Shown in pieces: positions 1 through 8,477 of a DNA stretch of 64,000 nt. The position numbers were made by a program, and so were the translations under genes. Position 1 is the first letter of the stretch, and each line of letters begins with the position of its first letter. The notes beneath the pieces were generated by a model. That model searched no databases and had not been told where the DNA came from. It worked only from the letters and a program-made list of their open reading frames with translations. The DNA comes from AC-32 sp963755635 (GTDB taxonomy: Bacteria > Actinomycetota > Thermoleophilia > Gaiellales > Gaiellaceae), in the NCBI GenBank assembly GCA_963755635.1, contig CAVWKS010000036.1, positions 434,001 to 498,000 on the forward strand. The letters are read 5' to 3'.

Positions 1-460
1 CGGCGAGGATCGAGAGCTCGCGTTTCGTCAGCCCGGCCTCGCTCGACGCCTTCTCGGCCACGCCGAGCGCGTCCAGCGGGCGGAAGATCGCACCGCCCAC
101 ACTCTGGCGGAGCACCGACGCCAGGTCGCGTGCGGCGACCTGCTTGAGCACGAAGGCGGCCGCGCCGCGCTCGAGCGCCGCGCGTACCAGCGCCGGATCC
201 TCGATACCGGAGAACATCACCACGGCGACGCTCGGGTACTGCTCTCGCAGGCGCTCGAGCACGGTGAGGCCGTCGATCCCCGGCATGCGGACGTCGAGCA
301 GCACCACGTCCGGGCCGCTCTGGCCGACGAGCGGGAGCACGCTCTCCCCCGCGTCGGCAGTCCCGACTACCTCGATGTCGTCGTCCCGCGAGAGCGACGC
401 CTGGATTGCTTCGAGCATGAGTCGATGGTCGTCCACGACCAGCACCTTGAGTCGCCGCAT
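1..460 (-). CDS. NarL/FixJ-type response regulator, 3' part cut off by window edge
   Basis: DNA-binding response regulator; only the receiver domain and the first residues of the output domain are in view. From the ATG at 458-460 it begins MRRLKVLVVDDHRLM. The acidic pair (VVDDH), the phospho-acceptor Asp in VVLLDVRMPG and the conserved Lys in AFVLKQVA are all present. The last readable stretch, GLTKRELSILA, is the usual opening of a LuxR-type helix-turn-helix. A Shine-Dalgarno GGAGG lies at 466-470. It is a close paralogue of the regulator at 11967, so the pair brackets the Tad pilus locus, and I infer that it controls pilus genes. No partner kinase is visible. Confidence 0.9.
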   Translation of the reverse strand, partial: MRRLKVLVVDDHRLMLEAIQASLSRDDDIEVVGTADAGESVLPLVGQSGPDVVLLDVRMPGIDGLTVLERLREQYPSVAVVMFSGIEDPALVRAALERGAAAFVLKQVAARDLASVLRQSVGGAIFRPLDALGVAEKASSEAGLTKRELSILA

Positions 461-630
461 CTGATCCTCCCCCTGATCCCTCGTGAGGCCGAAGCCTCTC
501 CCTGGTGATCAACGTACGTGCGGAGGGCCGCCGAGGCAAGAGCATCGCGGCACGAACTAGACCTTCCGGCGGGTCCGAGATACCGAAAGTTCTATCGAGG
601 GCGTAGGATCCGTGCCGACAAGCGAATGAG

Positions 631-942
631 ATGGCCTCCATGTCTATGACGCTCTTCGTCGTCTGCCTCTGTGCCGGCGCGGCCGTGCTCGCGCTCTGGC
701 TCGTAGTCCGCTTCCCGGAAGCCGGTCCGAGCGACGTGACGACCGCTCTCCTGCACGTCGCCGCCTCTGCAGTGATCCTGCAGCTCCTGGTCCCGGCGAT
801 CCACCTCGTCGGTCACCTCGGCCTGCCCGGTGCCCAGTTCGCGGCCTCGTTCGGGATCGTGCTCCCCGGCCTGACCTACGTGTTCGTGGCCCAGGCGTGG
901 CTGATCCGCGCCGCCGCCAGGCGGCTCCAGGGCCGCTACTGA
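631..942 (+). CDS. small integral membrane protein, unknown function
   Basis: A 103-residue protein, mostly hydrophobic, with about three membrane segments (near residues 6-27, 37-62 and 69-95) and a short basic tail. No family recognised. In-frame ATG codons at 631, 640 and 646 are all possible starts, and no clear Shine-Dalgarno decides between them. It is divergent from the regulator at 1-460 and convergent with the prepilin peptidase, with only 3 nt between the two genes. Its place between regulator and pilus genes suggests a link to the Tad system, but nothing in the sequence proves it. Confidence 0.6.
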   Translation: MASMSMTLFVVCLCAGAAVLALWLVVRFPEAGPSDVTTALLHVAASAVILQLLVPAIHLVGHLGLPGAQFAASFGIVLPGLTYVFVAQAWLIRAAARRLQGRY

Positions 943-945
943 GAG

Positions 946-1512
946 CTAGCCGAGCGCCCCGGGCGCCGAGAGCAGTAGCGCCGCGATCGCGCCCGCGGCG
1001 AGGAACGGCCCGAGCGGCAGCTCCCGCCCGAGGGAGGCCCGTTTCTGGGTCGCGAGCACGAACAGCGCGACGCCGCCCGCGGCAGCGAGGCCGATTCCGA
1101 GCGCCGCAGCCGCCGAGCTTCCGAGCGCGGCGCCGAGAAGAGCGGCGAGCTTGACATCACCCATCCCGATCGCCCCGCGCCGAACGAGCGAGGGCAGCAG
1201 CAGGAACCCGCCGGCCGCCACCGCCCAGGCGAGCGACTCGAGGTAGCGATCCGGATCGAGCGCGAGTTGCGCGCAGAGAACGGCGAAGAGCGCCGGCAGG
1301 ACGATCTGGTTCGGGATGATCCGCTGCTCCAAGTCGATCGCGGCGAGCTCGACCAGGACCGCGGCCACGCCTGCGAGCAGGAGCCCGCGCGCTCCCGGGC
1401 CGACGTGGAGCAGGACCGCAAGCCCGAAGCAGGCGGCGATCGCGCGGTCGAGCAGCAGCCGCCGCGTGCGGTGGAGCGCCGGGATCGCGCCTTCGGACGC
1501 GAGCGAAGTCAC
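946..1512 (-). CDS. prepilin peptidase, A24 family (TadV/CpaA type)
   Basis: Membrane aspartic peptidase expected to cut the leader from Flp-type prepilins in this locus. The two catalytic Asp residues sit in conserved contexts: AAIDLEQRIIPNQIVLP and GAIGMGDVKLAALLG. Several hydrophobic segments surround them. At 188 residues it is the short form, without the N-terminal methylase domain of PilD-type enzymes, as is usual for Tad systems. The GTG start at 1510-1512 is supported by a 4-nt GTGA overlap with the stop of the DUF192 gene, so the two should be translationally coupled. It is transcribed away from the pilin genes. Confidence 0.9.
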   Translation of the reverse strand: MTSLASEGAIPALHRTRRLLLDRAIAACFGLAVLLHVGPGARGLLLAGVAAVLVELAAIDLEQRIIPNQIVLPALFAVLCAQLALDPDRYLESLAWAVAAGGFLLLPSLVRRGAIGMGDVKLAALLGAALGSSAAAALGIGLAAAGGVALFVLATQKRASLGRELPLGPFLAAGAIAALLLSAPGALG

Positions 1513-1883
1513 ACGTCCTCCCGCGGCAACCCGGGGACGAGCACGAGCGGCTCGCCCAGGGCGAGCCCATGGCGGGCAGCCGCTCCGGCCGGGAGCTCGA
1601 GCGTCCGCTTCGCGCGCCGGGCGCCGGCGATGCGCCACGGCCGAAGCCGCTCGACGATCTTCACGATCGTGTTTCCCCGGTCCAGGAAGACGACGTCGAT
1701 CGGGAACAGCATGAAGAGGGTGTGAACCGAGCCCGCGGGGCGGATCAACAGCCCCTCCTCCTCTGCAAGCGCGCGGCGCCCGAGCAGGCCCCGCAGCCGC
1801 GTCCAGGGCGTGTCCGCAAGCAGGCAGCGCGCGCACACGACGTCCCCGTCGGGCCGCTCGATCGTGATCGTGTTGCGGGCCAC
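1509..1883 (-). CDS. DUF192 family protein
   Basis: A 124-residue protein of the DUF192 (COG1430) family, whose biochemical role is not established. The family core is visible: TPWTRLRGLLGR, then HTLFMLFPIDVVFLD, then RAKRTLELPAG. I chose the GTG at 1881-1883 because the protein then opens directly with the family sequence; a longer frame upstream reads as low-complexity Arg/Pro. It is coupled to the prepilin peptidase by GTGA. DUF192 genes often accompany Tad genes in actinobacterial relatives, so a secretion-linked role is plausible, but this is inference. Confidence 0.8.
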   Translation of the reverse strand: MARNTITIERPDGDVVCARCLLADTPWTRLRGLLGRRALAEEEGLLIRPAGSVHTLFMLFPIDVVFLDRGNTIVKIVERLRPWRIAGARRAKRTLELPAGAAARHGLALGEPLVLVPGLPREDV

Positions 1884-1924
1884 GGGATCACGATCGCGGT
1901 CCGGGGCACAGCGCCACCCCAGCC

Positions 1925-1958
1925 GAACGGCCGGAACCGTCCGAACCTTCGGCCGTTC
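1925..1958. promoter_or_regulatory. inverted repeat in the DUF192-flp divergent intergenic region
   Basis: A perfect 9-bp inverted repeat (GAACGGCCG at 1925-1933, CGGCCGTTC at 1950-1958) encloses a second small dyad, CCGAA-CC-TTCGG, at 1941-1952. It lies about 100 bp upstream of the major pilin, between divergent genes, where a regulator of pilus expression would be expected to bind. No convincing -35/-10 pair was found. Operator function is inferred. Confidence 0.4.
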
Positions 1959-2059
1959 AGGCCGGGCCTGTCCGTGGTCTACACCAACAGCACAGGGCAC
2001 CCGCGGCGGCACATCGGTCCGCGGGGCTTCCAGCAAATCAGAGAGGGGAGGTAGTCGGA

Positions 2060-2257
2060 ATGCTCGAGAAGCTCAACTACTGGGCGACGAAGAGCTTCGG
2101 GCTCGAGGAGCTTCGCTCCGAGGAGGGCCAGGCGCTCGTCGAGTACGGCCTGATCCTGGCGCTCGTCGCCGTCGTCTGCATCGTCGCACTTCAGACGCTG
2201 GGCACCAACGTGGCCGCGCAGCTTACGGCCATCGCCACCGCCATCGGCGGCGCCTAA
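2060..2257 (+). CDS. flp: Flp-type pilin (major pilin candidate)
   Basis: A 65-residue prepilin of the Flp/Fap family, the structural subunit of Tad pili. A polar leader (residues 1-23) is followed by the processing site and hydrophobic helix GQALVEYGLILALVAVV, with the conserved Glu at +5 after the Gly and the EY pair typical of Flp. A strong Shine-Dalgarno GGGGAGG at 2045-2051 stands 8 nt before the ATG, as expected for a highly expressed subunit. It is the first gene of the pilus operon and is followed by a strong hairpin that may set its expression above that of downstream genes. Confidence 0.93.
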   Translation: MLEKLNYWATKSFGLEELRSEEGQALVEYGLILALVAVVCIVALQTLGTNVAAQLTAIATAIGGA

Positions 2258-2268
2258 AGCGGCGAACC

Positions 2269-2311
2269 GCTGCCCGGGGAAGCCGCTCTCGCGGCGGCTT
2301 ACCCGGGCAGC
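2269..2311 (+). terminator. long stem-loop between the two pilin genes (attenuator or 3' stabiliser)
   Basis: The arms GCTGCCCGGG (2269-2278) and CCCGGGCAGC (2302-2311) pair perfectly. After a G/A mismatch the stem continues with AAGCCGC (2280-2286) against GCGGCTT (2294-2300), closing a 7-nt loop. There is no T-run. The position just after the major pilin and before minor components suggests partial termination or protection of the flp message. Confidence 0.7.
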
Positions 2312-2335
2312 ACCGCTTCCGACTTCACGCAAGCC

Positions 2336-2509
2336 ATGAGCACTCCGGACAACCACATCTCAACCGGCCTGCAGGTCCGCCTCGAGCGTGGACAGGCCCT
2401 GGCGGAGTACGCGCTGATTCTCGCGTTCGTCTCGATCGCGGCGGTCGGGCTCACTCCCGTCGGCCAGTGGGCCGCCGCCCGCTTCGCCGACGTAGCGGGC
2501 GCGCTCTAG
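2336..2509 (+). CDS. second short Flp-like pilin
   Basis: A 57-residue protein whose middle reads RGQALAEYALILAFVSIA, the Flp processing and hydrophobic motif with Gly, Glu +5 and Tyr. The leader is about 20 residues and the mature part only about 37, shorter than the first pilin. The ATG is at 2336-2338 and the stop TAG at 2507-2509. No good Shine-Dalgarno is visible, so lower translation than flp is likely. It is probably a minor pilin or pseudopilin of the same system. Its extreme shortness makes it easy to miss. Confidence 0.85.
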   Translation: MSTPDNHISTGLQVRLERGQALAEYALILAFVSIAAVGLTPVGQWAAARFADVAGAL

Positions 2510-2517
2510 GGGATGAC

Positions 2518-2994
2518 ATGCGGACGTCGCTGCACAGCGAACGCGGAACAGCCTTGGTCGAGTTCGCGCTCGTCCTGCCGCTGCTACTGCTCGTGCTCTT
2601 CGGGCTCCTGGACTTCGGCAAGGCCTTCAACTACTGGAACGACGAGACCCACCTGGCAGCCGAGGGCGCGAGGTGGGCGGTCGTGAACTCCAATCCCGGC
2701 GGTGGCGGCCAGTCGCTGCAGCAGTACATCCAGCAGCAAGCCGACTCGAGCGAGCTGCGCGGGCTCGCCACCGTCTGCGTCTCGTTCCCGAGCAACCCTG
2801 ATACGGGCTCGAGCGGCCAGGTGGGCGATCCCGTGACGGTGACCGTCTCGAGCGCGTATACGTGGCTGCCGTTCGTCTCCTCGCGCGCCGGGCTCGCGCC
2901 CTCCACCGCGATCAGGGGCACGGCGACGATGCGGCTCGAGGCGCTGCCGACGAGCTACGTCGCCGGCTCCGGAGGAACGGGGACCTGCACGTGA
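2518..2994 (+). CDS. tadE: TadE family minor pseudopilin
   Basis: A 158-residue TadE-like protein. It opens with the diagnostic stretch RGTALVEFALVLPLLLLVLF (hydrophobic helix with the Glu after the processing site) followed by GLLDFGKAFNYWN. The periplasm-side remainder is Gly/Ser-rich with two Cys. The start is the ATG at 2518-2520, 8 nt after the previous stop. Its stop overlaps the GTG of the next gene by 4 nt. TadE proteins are processed by the prepilin peptidase and are needed for pilus assembly. Confidence 0.92.
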   Translation: MRTSLHSERGTALVEFALVLPLLLLVLFGLLDFGKAFNYWNDETHLAAEGARWAVVNSNPGGGGQSLQQYIQQQADSSELRGLATVCVSFPSNPDTGSSGQVGDPVTVTVSSAYTWLPFVSSRAGLAPSTAIRGTATMRLEALPTSYVAGSGGTGTCT

Positions 2995-5114
2995 GCCGGC
3001 TGCACCCCCTCGCGGACCCGCGTGGTGCGACGCTCGTGATCTTCGCGATCTGGCTGCCCGTGCTCGTCCTCTTCGGCACCTTCGTGCTCGACGTCGGCAA
3101 CTGGTTCGTGCACAAGCGCCACCTGCAGACGCAGGCCGACGCCGGCGCGCTCGCAGCCGGCGGCTCGTTCAACCTCTGTTTCGGTGGCGGCGGCGCGAGC
3201 ACGACGATCGAGAACATGGCGCGCCGGTACGCGGGCGACGCGGGCGGGGGAACGCCCTTCAACACGCAGGTCGGAGGCGCGAACCGTGGCTCGCTCACGG
3301 TCCTGATCAACAGCAAGACCTACGCGGTCGGCGGGCCCGGGCCGGACGACACGGTCGAGGCGCCTCCCTGCAGCGCGGAGATGGTCGACGTCAAGGCGAC
3401 GGAGGCGAACCTGCCGCTCTTCCTCGGCGTCGTCCCGAGGTTCCTGAACATGAGCCTGCTGCCGGCGATCAATGCCCACGCCCGCATCGAGGTCCGCACG
3501 GAGACGACGTCGAGAGGCGCCCTTCCCGTAGGCGTGCCCGACGTGAACCCGATCTCCGCAATCGCGACGTTCGTCGACGACTCGACCGGCGCGGCGCTAA
3601 GCGGCTGCACCGAGGTGGGGAGCGGCGCGTCGCTGCCCGCGTGCACGGTGCCGCTGGCGCGAGGGATGACGCTCTCGAACGGCGTCGTCGTCTGGGACAG
3701 CACGGGCTCCGTCGCAGCGGTCCCGGTCGGCGTTGCCAATGTGGGCGTGCGGATTGCGCTCGCCGGCACCGCGCTCTGCAACCCGGCCGCAACGCCCCAG
3801 TGCGGCGCGGGGATCAGCGCGGCCGCGGGGTCGCCGCTCTGCAGTCAGGTACTCGTCACCTGCTACGAGACCGGCACGGGCACGTCGCTCGTCAGAATCC
3901 GCGGCTGGTCGAGCACGCCGAGCGGAGCCCAGCCGAACCCGCCGCAGCCCCGCAGCGTCCAGCTCGTCCCGGGCGGCGGCTGCTCGGATCCCTACTTCTC
4001 GTCGGACAAGGAGCCGTGCCCGGCCGTGCAGCTCGCGGCCCACGTCGACGTGGGGACACTCGCGCCGTCCGCGGTCGTGCTCAAGGCCTTCGGCGGCTCG
4101 TGCCCGAACCAGGGGTGCACGCTCCCGTACGTCAGCGGCGACCTCTGGCAGTCGGGGGACATCGCGATCTCCGGAAGCGGCGGCGTACCGCTCACGCTCA
4201 AGTGGGAGGAGCAGAGCGGCACCGTCACCGGCCTCGGAGCGTGCAGCACGAAGGGAAACAACCCGTGCAAAGGCACGTTCTCGCCCGATCCGATCCGGCG
4301 GAGCTACATCGGGACGGACGCGCTCAGCGGCCCGATCAAGATGCTGCAGGTCTGGAACTACGATGGCGGCGCTCCGGGCACCTTCTGGGCCGACTCGTTC
4401 CAGAGCGACGCGCCTTCCAACACGCACCGGCTGGTTGTCAAGCTCGGCATCGTCGCGAGCCTCGGCAACGCGCAGAGCGTGAGCGACCCAATCGTCGCGC
4501 TGCGCGTGATCGGCGGGAGCCAGAACCAGTCGCTCGACTGCGACCCGAACTACTCGAACCTGTACCAGGAGCTCGCGAACGGCTGCCGGCCGACCTACGC
4601 GAAGAACGCCGGAACGCCCTGCCCGAACAGCATTCCCGCGCTCTGGGGCTCGCCGCAGCCGTGGGCCTGCGTCGCGGTGCAGACGGGCAACGCGACGAAC
4701 CAGGTGCCCCGCGGCCTCAACCTGCGCGTCCTCGGCAACGAGAAGCCGTCCAGCTGCCCACCGGCGGGGCAGCGCGGCCACAACAACTGGAGCATGTTCC
4801 CGAGCTTCCCGCCGGGTGACCCGCGGATCATCCAGGTCTTCCTGACGCCTTTCGGAAGCTTCAGTGGCAGCGGCTCGACGACCGTGCCGGTGATGAATTT
4901 CGCGACCTTCTACCTGACCGGCTGGACCGGACAGGGGAGCGGCTTCAACAACCCGTGCCAGGGAAACGGCGACGACCCGGTCCCGGGCAACGACCCGGGA
5001 ACGATCGTCGGCCACTTCATCAAGTACGTCGACAGCCTCAACACAGGCGGCGGAGGCCCCGGCCTCTGCGACTTCAACGCGTTCGGCAACTGCGTCGCGG
5101 TGCTGACCAGATAA
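2991..5114 (+). CDS. TadG-like pilus assembly protein
   Basis: A 707-residue protein with the Tad N-terminal region of TadG-like proteins: PRGATLVIFAIWLPVLVLF, then DVGNWFVHKRHLQTQADAGA. One N-terminal membrane helix anchors a very large extracytoplasmic part rich in Gly, Pro, Ser and about 30 Cys, suggesting disulfides. The GTG start at 2991-2993 overlaps the tadE stop (GTGA); longer readings upstream only repeat tadE in another frame. No VWA domain could be seen here; in this locus the VWA domain sits on the TadB protein instead. Family assignment of the N-terminus is firm; the C-terminal 600 residues are not recognised. Confidence 0.8.
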   Translation: MSRLHPLADPRGATLVIFAIWLPVLVLFGTFVLDVGNWFVHKRHLQTQADAGALAAGGSFNLCFGGGGASTTIENMARRYAGDAGGGTPFNTQVGGANRGSLTVLINSKTYAVGGPGPDDTVEAPPCSAEMVDVKATEANLPLFLGVVPRFLNMSLLPAINAHARIEVRTETTSRGALPVGVPDVNPISAIATFVDDSTGAALSGCTEVGSGASLPACTVPLARGMTLSNGVVVWDSTGSVAAVPVGVANVGVRIALAGTALCNPAATPQCGAGISAAAGSPLCSQVLVTCYETGTGTSLVRIRGWSSTPSGAQPNPPQPRSVQLVPGGGCSDPYFSSDKEPCPAVQLAAHVDVGTLAPSAVVLKAFGGSCPNQGCTLPYVSGDLWQSGDIAISGSGGVPLTLKWEEQSGTVTGLGACSTKGNNPCKGTFSPDPIRRSYIGTDALSGPIKMLQVWNYDGGAPGTFWADSFQSDAPSNTHRLVVKLGIVASLGNAQSVSDPIVALRVIGGSQNQSLDCDPNYSNLYQELANGCRPTYAKNAGTPCPNSIPALWGSPQPWACVAVQTGNATNQVPRGLNLRVLGNEKPSSCPPAGQRGHNNWSMFPSFPPGDPRIIQVFLTPFGSFSGSGSTTVPVMNFATFYLTGWTGQGSGFNNPCQGNGDDPVPGNDPGTIVGHFIKYVDSLNTGGGGPGLCDFNAFGNCVAVLTR

Positions 5115-5127
5115 GGGGAGGTAGACC

Positions 5128-5947
5128 ATGGAGTTCGCACAACGAGTGATCTCGACGAGGGCCGGCACGATCGCGGTCGCGGCGGGAGCCGCGCTGCTCG
5201 CCGGGATCTCGATCGCCGTGTACCTGAACCGGTACCGGAACAGCGTCTCGAGCCAGGGCGCGCCCGTGACCGTGCTGGTCGCGAAACGGACAATCGCCAA
5301 GGGCACGTCGGGAGACGTCGTCGCCTCGCAGGCGATGTTCACCACCGCCACCCTGCGCGAGAGCCAGCTCCGCGACGGGGCGTTCAGCGACCCGGCCGCC
5401 ATCCGCGGCCGTGTCGCGGTACGCGACGTCTACAAGGGCCAGCAGCTGACCGCAAGCGACTTCGTCGCGGGTGCGGCGTCGCTGCCGAGCACGCTCACGG
5501 GCACGCAGCGCGTGGTCACACTCCCGCTCGACGCTGCCCACGGCTTGATCGGCCACGTCCAGGTGGGTGACCGCGTGGACGTCTATGCCGGCTTCAACAT
5601 CACGCCGGTCGGCACGACCACGAGCGGGATGCAGTCCTTCCCGGTCCTGCGGCGGCGAAGGGAAACATCCTCGTCGTCGACGTGAGTGGCCAGACGAAGG
5701 GGGCGGCGGTCGGCCAGCAGAGCAACAACAACGTAGGCCTGCGCATGGACGACGCCCAGGCGGCGAAGCTCGCCTTCGCCTCCGACAACGGCAAGGTGTG
5801 GCTCGCGCTGCGGCCGGCCGTAAACGCAAGTCGACGGCACCCGGCGTGGTGACCGTCGAGAGCGAGGTCTTCGGCCTGCCGCCGCTGCCTGTCTCCAGGC
5901 GGGTCGTGGGCGCCTACTTGAGGCAGTACCGGAGCGGATCCCGATGA
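5128..5947 (+). pseudogene. cpaB: CpaB/RcpC Flp pilus protein, frameshifted
   Basis: CpaB-like outer assembly factor with a membrane helix near residues 15-32 (AGTIAVAAGAALLAGISIAV) and an SAF domain (VLVAKRTIAKGTSGDVV, then GRVAVRDVYKGQQLTASDF). The first frame ends at 5685 after running out of homology near 5650. The conserved sequence resumes in a second frame (GNILVVDVSGQTKGAAVGQQ up to VWLALRP near 5815) and then a third (PGVVTVESEVFGLPPLPVS), ending with TGA at 5945-5947. At least two single-base lesions are needed to restore one protein. Shine-Dalgarno GGGGAGG precedes the ATG. Either a decaying gene or sequence error. Confidence 0.8.
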
Positions 5948-7126
5948 GCAGCGGGATAGGACACTCGTGCGATGACGCGGGCGTGACACCGCGCGGTGAG
6001 AACGCTTCGGCGGCTGGTTACGTACGGGGCTCGTCGAGGGCCTCGACCGGGGCTGGACGGTGCTCAAGGAGACGACGACGGACATCCTTGTGATCGCTGC
6101 GACGACTACTCGGAGCGCGCGCTCTACATGATCGAGGCGCGTCGAAGCAGCGGCCGGAGCGACCGTCGTAGTGTTGTGCGACGGCATCTCAGAACGGCTT
6201 CGTGAGCGTGTCTTCGAGGGGGGCGCGGACGACAAGGTCTGTTGCCCGCCCCGCCGGACGAGTTCGATTCGCGCTGCGAGAAGGTGGTCGCAAGCGCGCC
6301 GCGACGCGATGCTGGGGTGCCGCGCTCGTCGATGATCTGCATCTCGGCCTGAAGGGCGGGAGCGGCAAGACGCGCGTCGTCCACGAACCTGGCGGTGGCG
6401 CTCGCGGAGAAGGGCATAGTCGTGCTCGGGTCGATCTCGATCTGCAGTTCGGCGACGTAGGTCTCGCGCTCGGTCTGACGCCGGAGCGGACGATCTACGA
6501 CCTCGCGCGCGCCGGCGGTTCGATCGACGCGAGAGAAGGTCGACGGCCTACCTCAGCGACGCACCATTCCGGCGCACGGGTTCTCCTCGCGCCGACGCGA
6601 CCCGACGACGCGGCGCCGTGACGGTCGACTTCCTGCGTGACGTCTACGGGGCGCTTCGCGTGCGTTCGACTTCGTGGTCGTCGACACACCGCCAGGCTTC
6701 ACGCCCGAGGTGATCGCGTCGATCGACATCGCGACGCACCTGCTCATCGTCGGCATGCTCGACGCGCTCTCGCTGAAGGATACGAAGCTCGGCCTCGAGA
6801 CGCTCGAAGTCGACGGGAGTCGAACCGGACCGGATCCGTCTCGATGCTCAACCGGGCCGACTCGAAGGTTGGGATCAGTCATGACGAGGCCGAGACGATC
6901 CTCGGTTGAACCCCGGACATCCTCGTGCCAAGCGACGAGGAGATTCCGCGGGCTCTCACCGAGGGCATGCCGATCGTGCTCGCGAACGAACGCTCGCCGG
7001 CGGCCCAGGCCTTCCGCTCTTTGGCCGACCTGTATCTGGACGAGTGTTCGCGGCCCGAGCACGAATGGGAGCCACAACGGTCACGGCGGCCGGCGTAGAA
7101 GGCTGCTGCGGAAGGCGAAAGTGTGA
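5944..7126 (+). pseudogene. cpaE: CpaE/TadZ ParA-like ATPase, broken by many frameshifts
   Basis: Cytoplasmic ParA/MinD-like protein that localises Tad pilus assembly. Homology is spread over all three frames: TDILVIAA near 6080, a degenerate receiver-like part with SERALYMIEA, the Walker A piece KGGSGKT near 6353, DLDLQFGDVGLALGLTPERT, the switch region VVVDTPPGFTPEVIASIDIA, then LVPSDEEIPRALTEGMPIV and a C-terminal tail GRRRRLLRKAKV ending at 7124-7126. A start at ATG 5944 is likely, overlapping the cpaB stop. I count roughly ten +1/-1 switches. As written it cannot make the protein; the motifs themselves are intact. Confidence 0.78.
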
Positions 7127-7135
7127 GGGTTGACG

Positions 7136-8477
7136 ATGGAGCTCCACGAGCGCATCGTCGGCAAGCCGTCTGCCCGGAACCGACGGCCCGGACCCGTTCG
7201 CGGAGTGAAGAATCGAATCCACCTCGCGCTGATTGAAGAGCTCGGCCCGCAACTCTTCGCGCTGGGAGGCGACCCGACCAGTCCGCGAGGCGCGTGGAAG
7301 CCGACATCAAGGAGCGCCTGGCCAAGGAACCTGGGCTCTCGAGAGACGACAAGGAGCGTCTCGAGGCCGAGATCACCGACGACGTCGTCGGCTACGGGCC
7401 GCTGGAGCGCCTGCTCGCGGACGATTCGGTCTCCGAGATCATGGTCAACGGTCCGAGCGACATCTGGGTCGAGCGCGAGGGCCGGCTCTACGCGACGACC
7501 CTGCGCTTCACGGACGACTCGCACCTGCGGCGGATCATCAACAAGATGGTCGCGCAGGTCGGGCGCCGCATCGACGAATCGTCGCCGATGGTCGACGCTC
7601 GCCTGCTCGACGGCTCTCGCGCGAACGCGGTCATTCCGCCGCTCTCGCTGAGCGGCCTGCTGCTGACGATCCGGAAGTTCGCTCAGAAGCGGTACGAATT
7701 GGAGGAGCTCGTTCGCATCGGCACGCTGACCCGCGAGACGGTCGACTTTCTCCGCGCTGCGATCGAGGCGGAGCTGAACATCCTGATCTCGGGCGGCACC
7801 GGCTCCGGCAAGACGACCCTGCTGAACGCGCTCTCGGCAGCGATCCCGGACAGCGACCGGATCGTCACGATCGAGGACGCGGCCGAGCTCCAGCTCGGCG
7901 CAGGAACACGTGCTCCGGCTCGAGTCGCGACCGAAGAACATCGAGGGCGAGGGCGAGATCGCGATCCGCGACCTCGTGCGCAACTCGCTGCGCATGCGGC
8001 CCGACCGGATCATCGTCGGCGAGGTCCGCGGCGCGGAGGCGCTCGACATGCTCCAGGCGATGAACACGGGCCACGAGGGCTCGCTCTCCACGGTGCACGC
8101 CAACGCGCCGCGCGACGCACTCGCCCGGATCGAGACCATGGTGCATGATGGCCGGCTTCGACCTGCCCGTACGGGCGATCCGCCGGCAGGTCGCCTCGGC
8201 ACTCGACCTGATCGTCCAGCTCGAGCGGCTCGAGGACGGCTCCCGGCGCGTGGTCGCGATCACCGAGGTGCAGCGGATGGAGTCGGAGATGATCACGCTC
8301 CAGGACCTGTACGAGTTCAAGATCGAGCAGGTCCTCGCAGACCGGACCGTGCTCGGCGCGCTGCAGCCGACGGGCCTGCGGCCGAACTTCGTCCACAAGT
8401 TCGAGAAGCGAGGCCTCGAGCTGCCGGCCACCATGTTCGCAGGCAACGGACGTGAACCGGTGGCGGACGGGTCGACG
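7136..8477 (+). pseudogene. cpaF: CpaF/TadA secretion ATPase, frameshifted
   Basis: Type II/IV secretion ATPase that would power Tad pilus extension. It starts MELHERIVGKPSA at ATG 7136. The core in one frame from about 7290 has GYGPLERLLADDSVSEIMVN and Walker A ISGGTGSGKTTLLNALSAA. The frame changes near 7900, giving RIIVGEVRGAEALDMLQAMN and the His box STVHANAPRDALARIETM. It changes again near 8145, giving AGFDLPVRAIRRQVASALDL. At least two compensating lesions also lie at 7190-7290. In the last frame there is no stop before the ATG of the next gene, so the C-terminus reads straight into TadB. Confidence 0.85.

Noticed and set aside
3597..5402. 601-residue minus-strand frame opposite the TadG-like and cpaB genes
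   Set aside because: Composition is typical of antisense frames; it crosses a gene boundary on the plus strand.
8145..8477. Start of the TadB protein at 8145, giving a 736-residue product
   Set aside because: The first 111 residues are the C-terminus of CpaF; the signal peptide of the VWA-TadB protein begins at 8478.
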